From Alloyangia pacifica (GTDB lineage: Bacteria > Pseudomonadota > Alphaproteobacteria > Rhodobacterales > Rhodobacteraceae), in the NCBI RefSeq assembly GCF_003111685.1, contig NZ_CP022191.1, positions 62,001-126,000 on the forward strand: DNA of 64,000 nucleotides, given 5' to 3'. This document shows positions 26,641 through 35,418 of this stretch, in pieces (position 1 is the first letter of the stretch; every line of letters starts with the position of its first letter). The translations under genes were made by a program, and so were the position numbers. The notes beneath the pieces are model-generated. The model did not search any database and had not been told where the DNA came from. It saw only the letters and a program-made list of their open reading frames with translations.

Positions 26641-27300
26641 TCAAGCGCGTTCCCATATGGCGGCGAGGACGGCGGCGCCTCCCGCGTAGAGGGCCTGACT
26701 GTCAACAGCGCGCACGCCGCGGTCATCCGTGACGATCAGTTGAGGGATGCCTTGCAAACCGAGCGCCGCCATGACCTTTTTACCCTCAGCGATGCGGCGG
26801 TCGGTCTCAATGTCCAGCGCCGGGTCATCGGTGATCTTGACCCGGAAGGCCGCCTCATCGATCTCTTTTCCCGTAGCTTGTGCCACCTCCACGGCGACAC
26901 CCGCAACCACCTCCGACCGCGACGTGTCCCGGCCCTCGACATACCGCGCCGTCTGCGCCGCGTGCAGGAAACGTGGCTCCAACGCGGGGTCGATGCTTCC
27001 GATTGCCACAAGAGCCCGCGTCAGGGCTTGCGAGCTGAACACGCCGCCGCGCGCTCGCATGATCCCTTGGTGGTAAGCGTCGGTGAAGGGCTGGCCGGTC
27101 AGCGCCTCTATGCGCCCGTCGTTCTTGCGGGCATGGTCCGCGATTGCAGCAACAGGCCGAGGGTCAACGAAAAGGCCAGTCGGCATCAGCCGCAGGCGAT
27201 CTCCATGGGTTTCGGCGAGGCGTTTCAGCGCAGGCGCGGCTGCATAGCACCAGCCACAGAGGGGATCGAAAAGGTAAGTGAACCGGGTATTCGGGGTCAT
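26641..27300 (-). CDS. DsbA-family oxidoreductase (FrnE-like thioredoxin fold)
   Basis: A 219-residue protein starting MTPNTRFTYLFDPLCGWCYA, with the redox pair Cys15-Gly-Trp-Cys18 at the N-terminus of the first helix of a thioredoxin fold. The cis-proline loop is GIPQLIV near residue 187. No signal peptide is present, so it acts in the cytoplasm, like FrnE or HCCA-isomerase relatives rather than periplasmic DsbA. ATG 27300 is chosen; upstream in-frame ATGs extend into the divergent LysR gene. It is transcribed divergently from that regulator, which probably controls it. Confidence 0.88.
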   Translation of the reverse strand: MTPNTRFTYLFDPLCGWCYAAAPALKRLAETHGDRLRLMPTGLFVDPRPVAAIADHARKNDGRIEALTGQPFTDAYHQGIMRARGGVFSSQALTRALVAIGSIDPALEPRFLHAAQTARYVEGRDTSRSEVVAGVAVEVAQATGKEIDEAAFRVKITDDPALDIETDRRIAEGKKVMAALGLQGIPQLIVTDDRGVRAVDSQALYAGGAAVLAAIWERA

Positions 27301-27397
27301 GGCGCGTCCTCTTTTGTCTCTCGCCCATCTGGTGTTTCCTCGTTCGGAAATATAGCCCAGAGTAAGCGCCTCAGTGTTGCACAGAGCGAGCATATAG

Positions 27398-28300
27398 ATG
27401 CTGGACCGGATCATCGCCGCGCGCGTCTTCATCGAGACGGTGGAACGCGGCAGCGCCACAGCGGCCGCGAACGCACTAGGCATGTCGCGCGCGATGGCAT
27501 CACGCTATCTGACCGCCATGGAGGATTGGGCGGGCACGCGCCTTCTGCATCGCTCGACCCGCCACATGTCGCTGTCCCCCGCCGGGGAGACCGCCCTCGC
27601 CCGCTGCCGCGAGTTGATCGAGGTCGCGGACGGCATTTCCGGCCAGGCCACCGATACGGCCATGCCGCAGGGCGAGCTTCGCGTCGCCATGCCCGGGGCG
27701 TTGGCCGACGCGATCTTTTTGCCGATGCTCCGCGACTTTGCCGAGCGCTATCCCAAAGTGTCCATCGACCTCCAGGTCACCGACCGCATTGTCGACCTCG
27801 TGCAAGACCGGATCGATGTCTCGCTCCGCATCACCGGATCGCTCGACCGCGCTGTGATCGCGCGCCGGCTCGGCAACGTCACTTCGGTTTTCTGCGCCGC
27901 ACCCGCGCTGCTGTCGAAGGTCGGCATGCCGGCCGACCCGGAGTCACTTTCGGATCTGCCTTGCGTGGCCTACGCGCAGTTCGGTGGCAAAACCTGGAGT
28001 CTCTCGGGCCCGGATCGGACGACAAAGGTCGAGATCTCGGGCCCGTTGCAGACCAATGAAACCTACCTGCTTCTGCGCGGTGCGCTCGAGGGGATCGGCA
28101 TCGTCATGCTCCCGACCTTTGTCGCTGCGCCTCACATCGCCAGAGGAAACCTCTTGCGTGTCCTGCCGGATTGGCAGCCGGCTCCGCTATCGCTCTTTGC
28201 GCTCTATGCATCCCGTCGGAACCTGCCCGCCGGCACCCGCGCCTTCATCGATTATGTTGCCGAGATGATAGGTCAGAACCCGATGTTCCGGTCGAACTGA
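27398..28300 (+). CDS. LysR-family transcriptional regulator
   Basis: A 300-residue LysR-type regulator. The N-terminal helix-turn-helix reads FIETVERGSATAAANALGMS then RAMASRYLTAMED, and the periplasmic-binding-protein-like effector domain covers residues about 90-295. The PbpR-like signature SLRITGSLDRAVIARRLG is typical of the subgroup that controls quinone and redox enzymes. It is divergent from the DsbA-family gene with 97 bp between them. An IS66 element begins ten bases after its stop codon, leaving the coding region intact but replacing the native downstream DNA. Confidence 0.9.
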   Translation: MLDRIIAARVFIETVERGSATAAANALGMSRAMASRYLTAMEDWAGTRLLHRSTRHMSLSPAGETALARCRELIEVADGISGQATDTAMPQGELRVAMPGALADAIFLPMLRDFAERYPKVSIDLQVTDRIVDLVQDRIDVSLRITGSLDRAVIARRLGNVTSVFCAAPALLSKVGMPADPESLSDLPCVAYAQFGGKTWSLSGPDRTTKVEISGPLQTNETYLLLRGALEGIGIVMLPTFVAAPHIARGNLLRVLPDWQPAPLSLFALYASRRNLPAGTRAFIDYVAEMIGQNPMFRSN

Positions 28301-28338
28301 GCGATTGGAGGTAAGCGGCGTCTGCGCCCCACCGGAGT

Positions 28339-29922
28339 TCAGCTTGACGGCGTGCAGTTCCACGGCAGGAGCTCGTCGATCCGGTGCGCAGGATGGCCTG
28401 CCGCGATCGCCTTGAGCGTCGCCTTGAGGTAGGCGAAGGGCTCGACGCCGTTGATCCTTGCGGTGGCGATGAGCGAGGCGATGCGGCCCCAGGTGCGTCC
28501 GCCTTCATCGTGCCCAGCAAAGAGTGCGTTCTTCCGTGTCAGGGCGATCGGCCTGATGAGGTTCTCCACGGCATTGGAGTCGATCTCGACGCGGCCGTCC
28601 TGCAGGAAGGTCTGCAGCCCGTCCCACTGCCGGTGGATGTAGGCGAGTTTCTCTCCGAGGCGGGACTTGGCGGAGACCCGGCGGCGCTGGAGTTGCAACC
28701 ATTCGCCGAACTCGGCCACCAGCGGCGCGGTGCGTGTCTGTCTTGCCGACAGGCGCTGTCCCGGTCCCATGCCGCGGATCTCGGTCTCGATACGGTAGAA
28801 CTCGGCGATCCGGCGCAGCCCCTCGGCGGCGACCTCCGATCCGTCGCGGTCAAAGACTTCCTTCAGCTTTCGGCGCGCATGTGCCCAACAGTGTGCAACC
28901 GTGATCGGCGCCCCGCCCGTGCGCGAGGGGCGCGTCAGCCGATCGTAGCCGGCATAGCCGTCCAGCTGCAGGATGCCGTCAAAGCCCTGCAGGATTTGTT
29001 CCGCGTGCGCCCCCGCGCGACTGGGATGGTAGGTGAAGACTACGCCGGGCGGGTCCTCTCCGCCCCAACCGCGATCATCACGCGCCAGGGCCCAGAGGTA
29101 GCCGGTCTTGGTTCGGCCACGGCCCGGGTCGAGGACCGGGGCCGTAGTCTCGTCCATGAAGAGCTTTCCCGAGCTCTTCAAATGCTCGGCGAGCCGGTCA
29201 ACCACCGGGGCAAGGTGGAAGGCCGCGGTGCCGACCCAATCGGCGAGCGTGCTGCGCTGGAGCTCGATCCCGGAGCGCGCGAGGATCTGGCTCTGGCGAT
29301 ACAAGGGCAGATGGTCGGCGAACTTGGCGACGAGCACATGCGCGATGGCGCCCTCGGTCGGTAGCCCGCCCTCGATCAGGTGGGCGGGGGCCGGAGCCTG
29401 GGTGATCCCTTCGGCGCAGGCACGACAGGCATACTTTGGCCGGACCGTCACGATGACGCGGAGCTGGGCCGGCACGATGTCCAGCCGCTCGCTGCGGTCG
29501 TCACGCCAAAGGCGTGCTTGCAGCACGACGCCGATCCGGTGCATCGTGCCGCAGCCGCACGGACAGTCCAGGCTGGCCGGCTCGATCACCTGCTCGGTCC
29601 GGGGGAGTCCTTCGGGCAGATTGCCTCGGTTGCGCCGGGCGCTCTTGGCTCGCCGCGGACCGGACGCGGCCGGGGTGTCTTCATCCTGCTGCGCCTCGGC
29701 CTCGGCGACGGCAGTTTCCAGGTCCTCGAAGGCCAGCTGCCGCTCGTCCTCGCTGAGCCTCTCGGACTTCTTGCCATGCACGACCTGGTTCAGCTCGGCG
29801 ACGAGATGCTCGAGGCGCTTGTTGGCTTCCCTGAGTGCATCGCGCTCACGCAGCACGGCCAGAACAGCTTCACGCTGGTCTTCCGGAATGGCCGACAGGT
29901 CGAGGGATGGGGCGCTGGACAT
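28339..29922 (-). CDS. tnpC: IS66-family transposase TnpC
   Basis: A 527-residue transposase of the IS66 family. It begins with a leucine-rich coiled-coil region (residues about 15-55), followed by the zinc-binding cysteine motif (CPCGCG and YACRACAEG). The DDE core includes FMDETTAPVLDPGRGRTKTG, LQLDGYAGYDRL and EIDSNAVENLIRPIAL. The C-terminal IS66 motif SLIATARINGVEPFAYL is complete. Length is standard and the frame is intact. It starts seven bases after the tnpB region. Confidence 0.95.
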   Translation of the reverse strand: MSSAPSLDLSAIPEDQREAVLAVLRERDALREANKRLEHLVAELNQVVHGKKSERLSEDERQLAFEDLETAVAEAEAQQDEDTPAASGPRRAKSARRNRGNLPEGLPRTEQVIEPASLDCPCGCGTMHRIGVVLQARLWRDDRSERLDIVPAQLRVIVTVRPKYACRACAEGITQAPAPAHLIEGGLPTEGAIAHVLVAKFADHLPLYRQSQILARSGIELQRSTLADWVGTAAFHLAPVVDRLAEHLKSSGKLFMDETTAPVLDPGRGRTKTGYLWALARDDRGWGGEDPPGVVFTYHPSRAGAHAEQILQGFDGILQLDGYAGYDRLTRPSRTGGAPITVAHCWAHARRKLKEVFDRDGSEVAAEGLRRIAEFYRIETEIRGMGPGQRLSARQTRTAPLVAEFGEWLQLQRRRVSAKSRLGEKLAYIHRQWDGLQTFLQDGRVEIDSNAVENLIRPIALTRKNALFAGHDEGGRTWGRIASLIATARINGVEPFAYLKATLKAIAAGHPAHRIDELLPWNCTPSS

Positions 29923-29976
29923 GGCGGGATCATACCCTGCTCCCGTCCTCGGCAGGCAGGCTTTCCCGCCCCTGAG

Positions 29977-30367
29977 TCATTCTGCCACAGCCGGGCGGCG
30001 CGTCTCCAGGGACCGCACCCGCCGCCAATCCAGCGCGGCGAACAGCGCCTCGAACTGGGCGCGGTTCAGCGTCATCGCCCCATTCCGGATCGCGGGCCAG
30101 GTGAAGGTGCTCTCTTCCAGCCGCTTGTAGGGTGAGCCATTGCGTCGCCATGCGTTCGAGACCGATGGCGAACACGAGGCCGCTGCCGTCCCAGAACAGG
30201 AGCTTCATCCGGTCCGCGCGCTTCGCCCGGAAGACGAAGACCGCACCGGTGAAGGGATCCTCGGCCAGGGTCGACTGCACCAGGGCCGCCAGGCCATCAT
30301 GTCCCTTGCGGAAGTCTACCGGCTTCGTCGCCACCAGGATGCGGACGCCTTGGGACGGCATCAGCAT
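29977..30367 (-). pseudogene. tnpB: IS66 Orf2/TnpB with a frameshift
   Basis: The first 60 codons encode a normal TnpB start (ILVATKPVDFRKGHDGLAAL, then FVFRAKRADRMKLLFWDGSG). After about 30180 the family C-terminus (YKRLEESTFTWPAIRNGAMT followed by LNRAQFEALFAALDWRRV) is found in another frame, ending at TGA 29979-29977. A one-base change between about 30130 and 30185 joins the two. In the unshifted frame the protein would continue into an unrelated tail. I treat it as a mutation; TnpB is needed for IS66 transposition, so the copy is probably not autonomous. Confidence 0.75.
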
Positions 30368-30768
30368 GTCGGTGCTTCCAGAGCATGCACGATCGCGGCG
30401 ATCCGATCTGCCGGCATGTCGGGCGACAGCTCGATCTGCATCGCTCCCCTAATGATCCGGATCATATGCTCGGGCCTCGCGCTCGTCGGCTTGTTCCTCT
30501 CGGCCGGATCGCAAACGACCAGCGGCGCGAAGACCGGCTCGCCGATCTCCTCGGCGGGGAGAACCAGCTGTCCGTGCTTTGCCAGGCGCCGCCAGGCCGA
30601 GAGCTGGTTCGGGCGGACGCCATACCGACCGGCCACAGCATACACTGTCGCCCCCGGCTCCAAGGTCTCTGCCACAGCGCGAGCCTTAGCATCGTCCGGC
30701 CAGCGCCGGTGACCCGACGCGTAGATCTCGACGCCCAGAGATTTGAGAAACGAATTTGTGGCGCACAT
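30361..30768 (-). CDS. tnpA: IS66 Orf1/TnpA
   Basis: A 135-residue IS66 accessory protein with an N-terminal helix-turn-helix (AVAGRYGVRPNQLSAWRRLA, about residues 44-63) and a C-terminal tail IELSPDMPADRIAAIVHALE typical of TnpA. The stop overlaps the start of tnpB. The ATG at 30768 is chosen from several close candidates, and the frame is intact. Confidence 0.88.
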   Translation of the reverse strand: MCATNSFLKSLGVEIYASGHRRWPDDAKARAVAETLEPGATVYAVAGRYGVRPNQLSAWRRLAKHGQLVLPAEEIGEPVFAPLVVCDPAERNKPTSARPEHMIRIIRGAMQIELSPDMPADRIAAIVHALEAPTC

Positions 30769-30853
30769 TGCGAAACGCACTCCCCATCATGAGATGGGTA
30801 TCACCTCGCAGCGCCAGAGCTCATCTACAACGTGGGCCGCAGACGCCGCTTAC

Positions 30854-31006
30854 GATTGGAGTTGCTTTGACGCAAGACGATGTGCGGGCAGAGCTGCAGC
30901 AGTGCCTCCGATGAGCGCAGACGTGCCTCCGAGGCGGCATGAAACACCTTGATGCCTTCGCTATCTGCGAGCGCGTCGGGCCGTAGTCTTTTCCGAGATG
31001 GCGCGC
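30854..31006. other. Short spacer right of IS66
   Basis: It begins with the right copy of the IS66 target duplication (GATTGGAG, 30854-30861). No gene or terminator is recognised. Because IS66 inserted here, this spacer was originally contiguous with the DNA just behind the LysR gene at 28300. Confidence 0.4.
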
Positions 31007-31138
31007 TTAAACCGTCAGGCCCGCCGCGGTCATCATCAACCTGAAGCCGTAAGCGAAGGCACCCATCGCCAGGACGCTGGCGAGCCAGATCAAGATGAGC
31101 CACCTGAGCCGCGACCACCTGCGTTGAGAGGGCGTCAT
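31007..31138 (-). CDS. DUF2474 small membrane subunit of cytochrome bd oxidase
   Basis: A 43-residue single-span protein, MTPSQRRWSRLRWLILIWLA at its start, with one helix (about residues 13-34) and a positive N-terminus. DUF2474 proteins are encoded directly after cydB in cyanide-insensitive bd operons and probably act like CydX in stabilising the oxidase. ATG 31138 overlaps the cydB stop (TGATG), so translation is coupled. No separate cydX or cydDC genes are present in the window. Confidence 0.8.
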   Translation of the reverse strand: MTPSQRRWSRLRWLILIWLASVLAMGAFAYGFRLMMTAAGLTV

Positions 31139-32145
31139 CAGTGCATCTCCTCGCCCGGAAGAACCTTTCCGCGAAATACGAAGTAGGACCAAGCCGTGTA
31201 TCCAAGAATGAACGGAATGATGAAGAGCGCCCCGACCAAGGCAAAGCCAAGACTTTGCGGGGGAGCGGCAGCGTCCCAGATCGACACGCCGGGCGGGATG
31301 ATGTTCGGCCAGAGGCTGATAATGAGCCCCGAGTACCCGAGGAACACCAGGATGAGCGCGAGCACGAAGGGCTTCCAGTCATGTCGTGTAGCGAGGCTGC
31401 GAAACAGCGCGATCGAGACCAGCGCTACCAGCACTGGCACCGGCGCAAAGATCAATAGGTTTGGAAGAGTGAACCAGCGGGTCGCGACAGCCGAGCTGGC
31501 CAGGGGGGTCCAGAGGCTCACGATCCCCATGGCAGCCAGCAGGAGACAGAGCACCGGCCGCGTCAAGGCCCGCATCCGCCGCTGCAGCTCTCCTCCGGTC
31601 TTGAGGATCAGCCAAGTGGAGCCCAGCAGCCCGTAGGCTGCGATCAGTCCTACCCCGGTGAAAAGGCTGAAAGGAGTCAGCCAATCAATGGAACCCGCAC
31701 CAAGCGCGCGGGCCGGGTCCATGAATGCCCCGATGAATGCGCCCAGAGAGATCCCCTGCGCGAGGGTCGCAATGTAGGAGCCCCAGATGAAGGCCTTGTC
31801 CCAAAAGGCCTTGTGGCCATCGACCGCCTTGAAACGGAACTCGAAGGCAACCCCGCGCCAGATCAAGCCACAGAGCATGGCCACGAGCGGCAGGTAGAGT
31901 GCGCTGAGGAGTTGTGCATAGGCTGCGGGAAATGCGGCCATCAGCCCTGCCCCGCCGAGAACGAGCCAGGTTTCGTTGCCATCCCAAACCGGCGCCACAG
32001 TGTTGACCATTGTGTCCCGGTCCAAGCGGTTGCGCACGAAGGGAAAAAGGATGCCGATGCCGAGATCGAAGCCATCCATGAAGATGTACATCATGACGCC
32101 GAAACCGATGATCAGAGCCCAGATGAGTGGAAGATCGATACCCAT
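31138..32145 (-). CDS. cydB: Cytochrome bd (cyanide-insensitive type) quinol oxidase subunit II
   Basis: A 335-residue subunit II with nine predicted helices. The start MGIDLPLIWALIIGFGVMMY runs into IFMDGFDLGIGILFP, the conserved CydB N-terminal motif, and DGNETWLVLGGAGLMAAFP follows. It pairs with subunit I to form a quinol:O2 oxidase in the inner membrane. Its gene starts two bases after the cydA stop, so the two are coupled. Length and overall pattern match the CioB branch. Confidence 0.93.
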   Translation of the reverse strand: MGIDLPLIWALIIGFGVMMYIFMDGFDLGIGILFPFVRNRLDRDTMVNTVAPVWDGNETWLVLGGAGLMAAFPAAYAQLLSALYLPLVAMLCGLIWRGVAFEFRFKAVDGHKAFWDKAFIWGSYIATLAQGISLGAFIGAFMDPARALGAGSIDWLTPFSLFTGVGLIAAYGLLGSTWLILKTGGELQRRMRALTRPVLCLLLAAMGIVSLWTPLASSAVATRWFTLPNLLIFAPVPVLVALVSIALFRSLATRHDWKPFVLALILVFLGYSGLIISLWPNIIPPGVSIWDAAAPPQSLGFALVGALFIIPFILGYTAWSYFVFRGKVLPGEEMH

Positions 32146-32147
32146 TC

Positions 32148-33557
32148 TCAGAACTCCCTTTGGTCAGCGTGGGATTGAAGGTCAGCCGGGACCGCCGAAA
32201 GCGGCCGTGCGGGACGTCCGCCTATGGCTGTATGGTCGCTGGCCTGCGGACCATGACCAATCAGCTGCAGCATGTAGTACACACCAGTGCCGAAGACGAA
32301 GAAGTACATCACGACGAAGATCGCCAAGGTGGTGGTCAAGGCGAGTGTCGAGTGGTCGCTGACCGCGTCACGGGTCCGCATTATTTCATAGATCACCCAG
32401 GGCTGACGACCAACCTCGGTGGTGATCCAGCCTGCCAGAATGGCGATCAGCCCGGAAGGCCCCATCAGGACAGCGGCCCGCAGGAAGAGCCGGTTCTCGA
32501 AAAGTGTGCCGCGCTTGCGCAACCAAAGACCTACGAGAGCAAGGCCAATCATCGCGAAGCCGAGCCCGACCATGACCCGGAACGACCAGAAAACAATCGT
32601 GGCGTTTGGCCGATCCTCTTTTGCAAAGTCTTTCAGGCCCTTGATCTGCCCATCGAAGCTGTGGGTCAGGATGAGGCTGCTCAGGCGTGGGATCTCGACA
32701 GCGAAACGGGTGGTCTCCGCTTCCATGTCCGGCCAGCCGAAAAGGATCAGCGGCACGCCTTCTCCCGACTGGTTTTCCCAGTGGCCCTCCATCGCCGCGA
32801 CCTTCGCCGGCTGGTGTTCAAGCGTGTTAAGGCCATGTTGATCCCCCACCACGGCTTGCAGCGGCGCCACGATGAGCAGCATCCAAAGCGCCATTGAAAA
32901 CATCTTGCGCACTTCGGCAGATCGATTGCCGCGCAGCAGGTGCCAGGCTGCGGAAGCGGATACGAAAAGCGCCGTTGCAAGAAAGGCAGCCGTCACCATG
33001 TGTGCCAAGCGATAGGGGAAAGACGGATTGAAGACGACCTTCAGCCAATCGGAAGGAATGACGGAGCCGTCCACGATTTCAAACCCTTGCGGCGTCTGCA
33101 TCCAGCTGTTCGAGGCCAGGATCCAAGTCGCCGAAATCAGCGTGCCGATGGCAACCATCACGGTGGAGAAGAAGTGCAGGTTTGGTCCGACCCTGCTCCA
33201 TCCAAATAGCATCACGCCCAGGAAGCCCGCCTCCAGGAAGAAAGCGGTCAAGACCTCGTAGGCCAGAAGCGGTCCGGTGACGGATCCCGCGAACTCCGAG
33301 AAATGACTCCAGTTGGTCCCGAACTGGTAGGCCATAACCAGCCCGGAGACGACACCCATCGCGAAGTTGACCGCGAAGACCTTTGACCAGAATTGGTAGA
33401 GGGAACGGTAGACCGCAGAACCGGTCCTGAGCCAGCGCCATTCCAGCACGGCGAGGAAGCTGGCAAGTCCGATCGTGATCGCCGGGAAGATGATGTGGAA
33501 TGACACCGTAAACGCGAACTGAACGCGGGCCAGTTCGAGCCCTGTTAAGCCAAGCAT
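32148..33557 (-). CDS. cydA: Cytochrome bd (cyanide-insensitive type) quinol oxidase subunit I
   Basis: A 469-residue subunit I. The first helix FTVSFHIIFPAITIGLASFL contains the His ligand of heme. The quinol/heme region GWITTEVGRQPWVIYEIMRT carries the GRQPW motif. The protein is shorter than E. coli CydA because the Q loop is short, which is the CioA type linked with cyanide-tolerant respiration. It is the first gene of the cydA-cydB-DUF2474 operon, with GGGAG nine bases upstream of ATG 33557. It ends the block that includes aminolevulinate synthase and the Nit1C cluster, so cyanide resistance may be its role here. Confidence 0.93.
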   Translation of the reverse strand: MLGLTGLELARVQFAFTVSFHIIFPAITIGLASFLAVLEWRWLRTGSAVYRSLYQFWSKVFAVNFAMGVVSGLVMAYQFGTNWSHFSEFAGSVTGPLLAYEVLTAFFLEAGFLGVMLFGWSRVGPNLHFFSTVMVAIGTLISATWILASNSWMQTPQGFEIVDGSVIPSDWLKVVFNPSFPYRLAHMVTAAFLATALFVSASAAWHLLRGNRSAEVRKMFSMALWMLLIVAPLQAVVGDQHGLNTLEHQPAKVAAMEGHWENQSGEGVPLILFGWPDMEAETTRFAVEIPRLSSLILTHSFDGQIKGLKDFAKEDRPNATIVFWSFRVMVGLGFAMIGLALVGLWLRKRGTLFENRLFLRAAVLMGPSGLIAILAGWITTEVGRQPWVIYEIMRTRDAVSDHSTLALTTTLAIFVVMYFFVFGTGVYYMLQLIGHGPQASDHTAIGGRPARPLSAVPADLQSHADQREF

Positions 33558-33672
33558 GCGCCGGACTCCCTTTTTTCCTGACTACTGCGCTGCTCTGCGG
33601 GGCACGCGGAGGCACGGCCCGGGAGAGTTTTCCAACGCCGGTGTAGACCGGTCTTCGTTTCATGGCTCTCCA

Positions 33673-35100
33673 TCAGACAACCGCTCGAATTTCGGAGGTG
33701 GGCTGTGAGAGGAGGGTGGAGAGTACATCAAGCGCCGCTTTGAGCGAGGCGTGGTCCCGAGGTGTTCCGAAAGACAGCCTCACGGCATCGCGGCGGCTCT
33801 CTCCGACCGCGAATGCGGAATCTGGTGCGACGATGACACCCGCGCGCCGCGCCTCATCGGCGAATGCGTCGGAGTTCCACCCGGCGGGAAGCTGCAACCA
33901 TCCGTGCGGGCCGACCTGGTCCGAGAAGAACTTGGCGCCTGTGCTCCCGCTCTTGAGAGCGGCTCTGGCGATCCGCTGCCGCGCCGTATTTTCCTGTGCG
34001 ACATCGCGGCAAATCATCTCGGCGGAGCCATTCGAGAGCCAGCGCCGCACCAGCGCTACGGAAATCGGCGGCGGGTTCAAATGCGTCGCACGAAAAACGC
34101 CGGCCAGGCGGTGCGCATCCGCTGCGGAAGGCGTGAGCACATAGGCCATACGCAATGCGGGGCTGAGCACTTTCGACACTGTCGCCACATGCCACGTCAG
34201 CTCGGGAACCCGCGAGGCGAAGGCCCTAGGCCCATTGGGTCTGAGAGCGCTGTAGGGCGCGTCCTCGACAATCGCGACGCCATGCGTCTGAGCAATCCTT
34301 GCAATGGCCGTCCGACGCGGCTCGGTCAGTGTTGCCGTTGTCGGGTTGTCGATATCCGGAGTGAGGTAGAGCGCCTTAATCGGGTGAGACCCGCGGTCGC
34401 CGCGCCAGCAAGCTTGGGCGAAGGCATCCGGTAGAATGCCTTCCTCATCCTGCTCCAAAGCGACAGCTTCAAGATTCAGATCTCGGATGATGGCCCTCGT
34501 ACCCGGATACACCAGGCTCGGAACGCAAACGTGGTCATCGGGTCGGCATAGGAGATGGAAGATCCCGAACAGGGCAGCCTGCGCTCCGGCAGCGACGAGG
34601 GTGCGGTCGCGCTGCACACTGTCGATACGCTGCTTCAGCCAATTGACGCCTGCTTGCATATCCAGATCGCGACCTACCTCTGTCGGGTAGTCCAAAACGC
34701 TTGGATCCTCAGCCAGCAGGCGGTCAAGGTCGCGCCGCAGCGTCGCGGCGAACGCGTGGGTTCGGCCCACTGGCGGATTGTTCATCCCGAGGTCGAGAGT
34801 CACCTTTCTTTTTACGTATGTATTCGTGCTCTGAGGGAATACTTGCGGCGCATCTGGCGGCCAGAGGGCGAATGTCCCCCGCCCGGCGCGGGCCCGTATC
34901 AGGCCGCGCTGGCGCGCCTCGGCAAATGCCCGGGTGACCGTTGTAAGATCGACCGACAAGTCCCGCGCTATGGCGCGTTGGGATGGGAGGAGCGTACCGG
35001 GCTTCACCCGACCTTCCAGAATATCCTGCTCCAGCGCCTCGACGATTCCAAGGTACTTGCTTCTCGATGACTTGAGAATTCTGGGGTGCCAGGAGGTCAT
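33673..35100 (-). CDS. MocR-type regulator (GntR helix-turn-helix fused to PLP aminotransferase domain), copy 1
   Basis: A 475-residue MocR-family regulator. Residues about 10-75 are a GntR-type winged helix (LPSQRAIARDLSVDLTTVTR), followed by a linker and a fold-type I aminotransferase-like domain (residues about 105-465). The cofactor-binding features are present, with the lysine in TVSKVLSPALRMAYV and the Asp in IVEDAPYSALRPNG. ATG 35100 is chosen; 31 upstream in-frame codons would cover the operator region. It is divergent from the aminolevulinate synthase gene, and ATTGTATGC boxes plus a perfect 9-bp inverted repeat lie between. It probably senses PLP or an amino compound and controls that operon. 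Confidence 0.92.
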   Translation of the reverse strand: MTSWHPRILKSSRSKYLGIVEALEQDILEGRVKPGTLLPSQRAIARDLSVDLTTVTRAFAEARQRGLIRARAGRGTFALWPPDAPQVFPQSTNTYVKRKVTLDLGMNNPPVGRTHAFAATLRRDLDRLLAEDPSVLDYPTEVGRDLDMQAGVNWLKQRIDSVQRDRTLVAAGAQAALFGIFHLLCRPDDHVCVPSLVYPGTRAIIRDLNLEAVALEQDEEGILPDAFAQACWRGDRGSHPIKALYLTPDIDNPTTATLTEPRRTAIARIAQTHGVAIVEDAPYSALRPNGPRAFASRVPELTWHVATVSKVLSPALRMAYVLTPSAADAHRLAGVFRATHLNPPPISVALVRRWLSNGSAEMICRDVAQENTARQRIARAALKSGSTGAKFFSDQVGPHGWLQLPAGWNSDAFADEARRAGVIVAPDSAFAVGESRRDAVRLSFGTPRDHASLKAALDVLSTLLSQPTSEIRAVV

Positions 35101-35112
35101 TTTCGACTCACG

Positions 35113-35125
35113 GTATGCATACAAT
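35113..35125 (-). promoter_or_regulatory. ATTGTATGC box upstream of MocR copy 1
   Basis: Minus-strand ATTGTATGCATAC, 12 bp upstream of the regulator start. It shares the ATTGTATGC core with boxes before the aminolevulinate synthase gene and the Nit1C cluster. A likely MocR half-site array; inferred from recurrence. Confidence 0.55.
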
Positions 35126-35130
35126 GCTTG

Positions 35131-35158
35131 GATAGTATGCATTAGCGTCCATACTATC
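35131..35158. promoter_or_regulatory. Perfect 9-bp inverted repeat upstream of MocR copy 1
   Basis: GATAGTATG (35131-35139) and CATACTATC (35150-35158) are exact inverted copies with a 10-bp spacer. The dyad lies 30-60 bp upstream of the regulator start, where it could act in autorepression, and its arms contain the GTATG core of the ATTGTATGC boxes. Confidence 0.55.
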
Positions 35159-35349
35159 AATCGACATAGGAGCTTCAAAACGCCGCAGTTCAAGATCTCG
35201 GCGGCGCACAGAATTTAGGAGTTCCCCTGGATCAGGTGATTTTTTCGTTTCTGTACCGCGCGCTAGCCGCTCACCGCCTCCTGCGTTTTGGAAAGCCATC
35301 TCCATCTCAGCATCCATACACAAGCTATCAAAGATGAGGATAGACTTGC

Positions 35350-35371
35350 ATTGTATGCCTATTGTACATAC
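35350..35371 (+). promoter_or_regulatory. Tandem ATTGTA boxes upstream of the aminolevulinate synthase gene
   Basis: ATTGTATGCCT (35350-35360) is followed directly by ATTGTACATAC (35361-35371), an 11-bp tandem repeat placing both copies on one face of the helix, 48 bp before the start of the gene. Tandem direct repeats are usual MocR targets. The rest of the 35101-35418 divergent region has no gene. Confidence 0.6.
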
Positions 35372-35418
35372 ACCTCGCCACAGAAGCACCCTGCGCTGCA
35401 CCGCCAAGGAGATCAGCC

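Larger units (their letters stand above)
28311..30853 (-). mobile_element. IS66-family element with 8-bp target duplication
   Basis: The 2543-bp element is bounded by inverted repeats starting GTAAGCGGCGTCTGCG (28311-28326 and the complement ending at 30853); the first 16 bases are identical and the match continues with CCCA after one mismatch. The 8-mer GATTGGAG flanks both ends (28303-28310 and 30854-30861), the duplication size expected for IS66. It contains tnpA, tnpB and tnpC in order on the minus strand. The insertion lies between a lysR stop codon and the cytochrome bd operon. tnpB appears frameshifted, so autonomous transposition is doubtful. Confidence 0.95.

Noticed and set aside
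29977..30367. Programmed frameshifting in IS66 tnpB
   Set aside because: IS66 tnpB is normally a single frame, and no slippery heptamer or downstream structure was seen at the shift, so a mutation or sequencing error is simpler.
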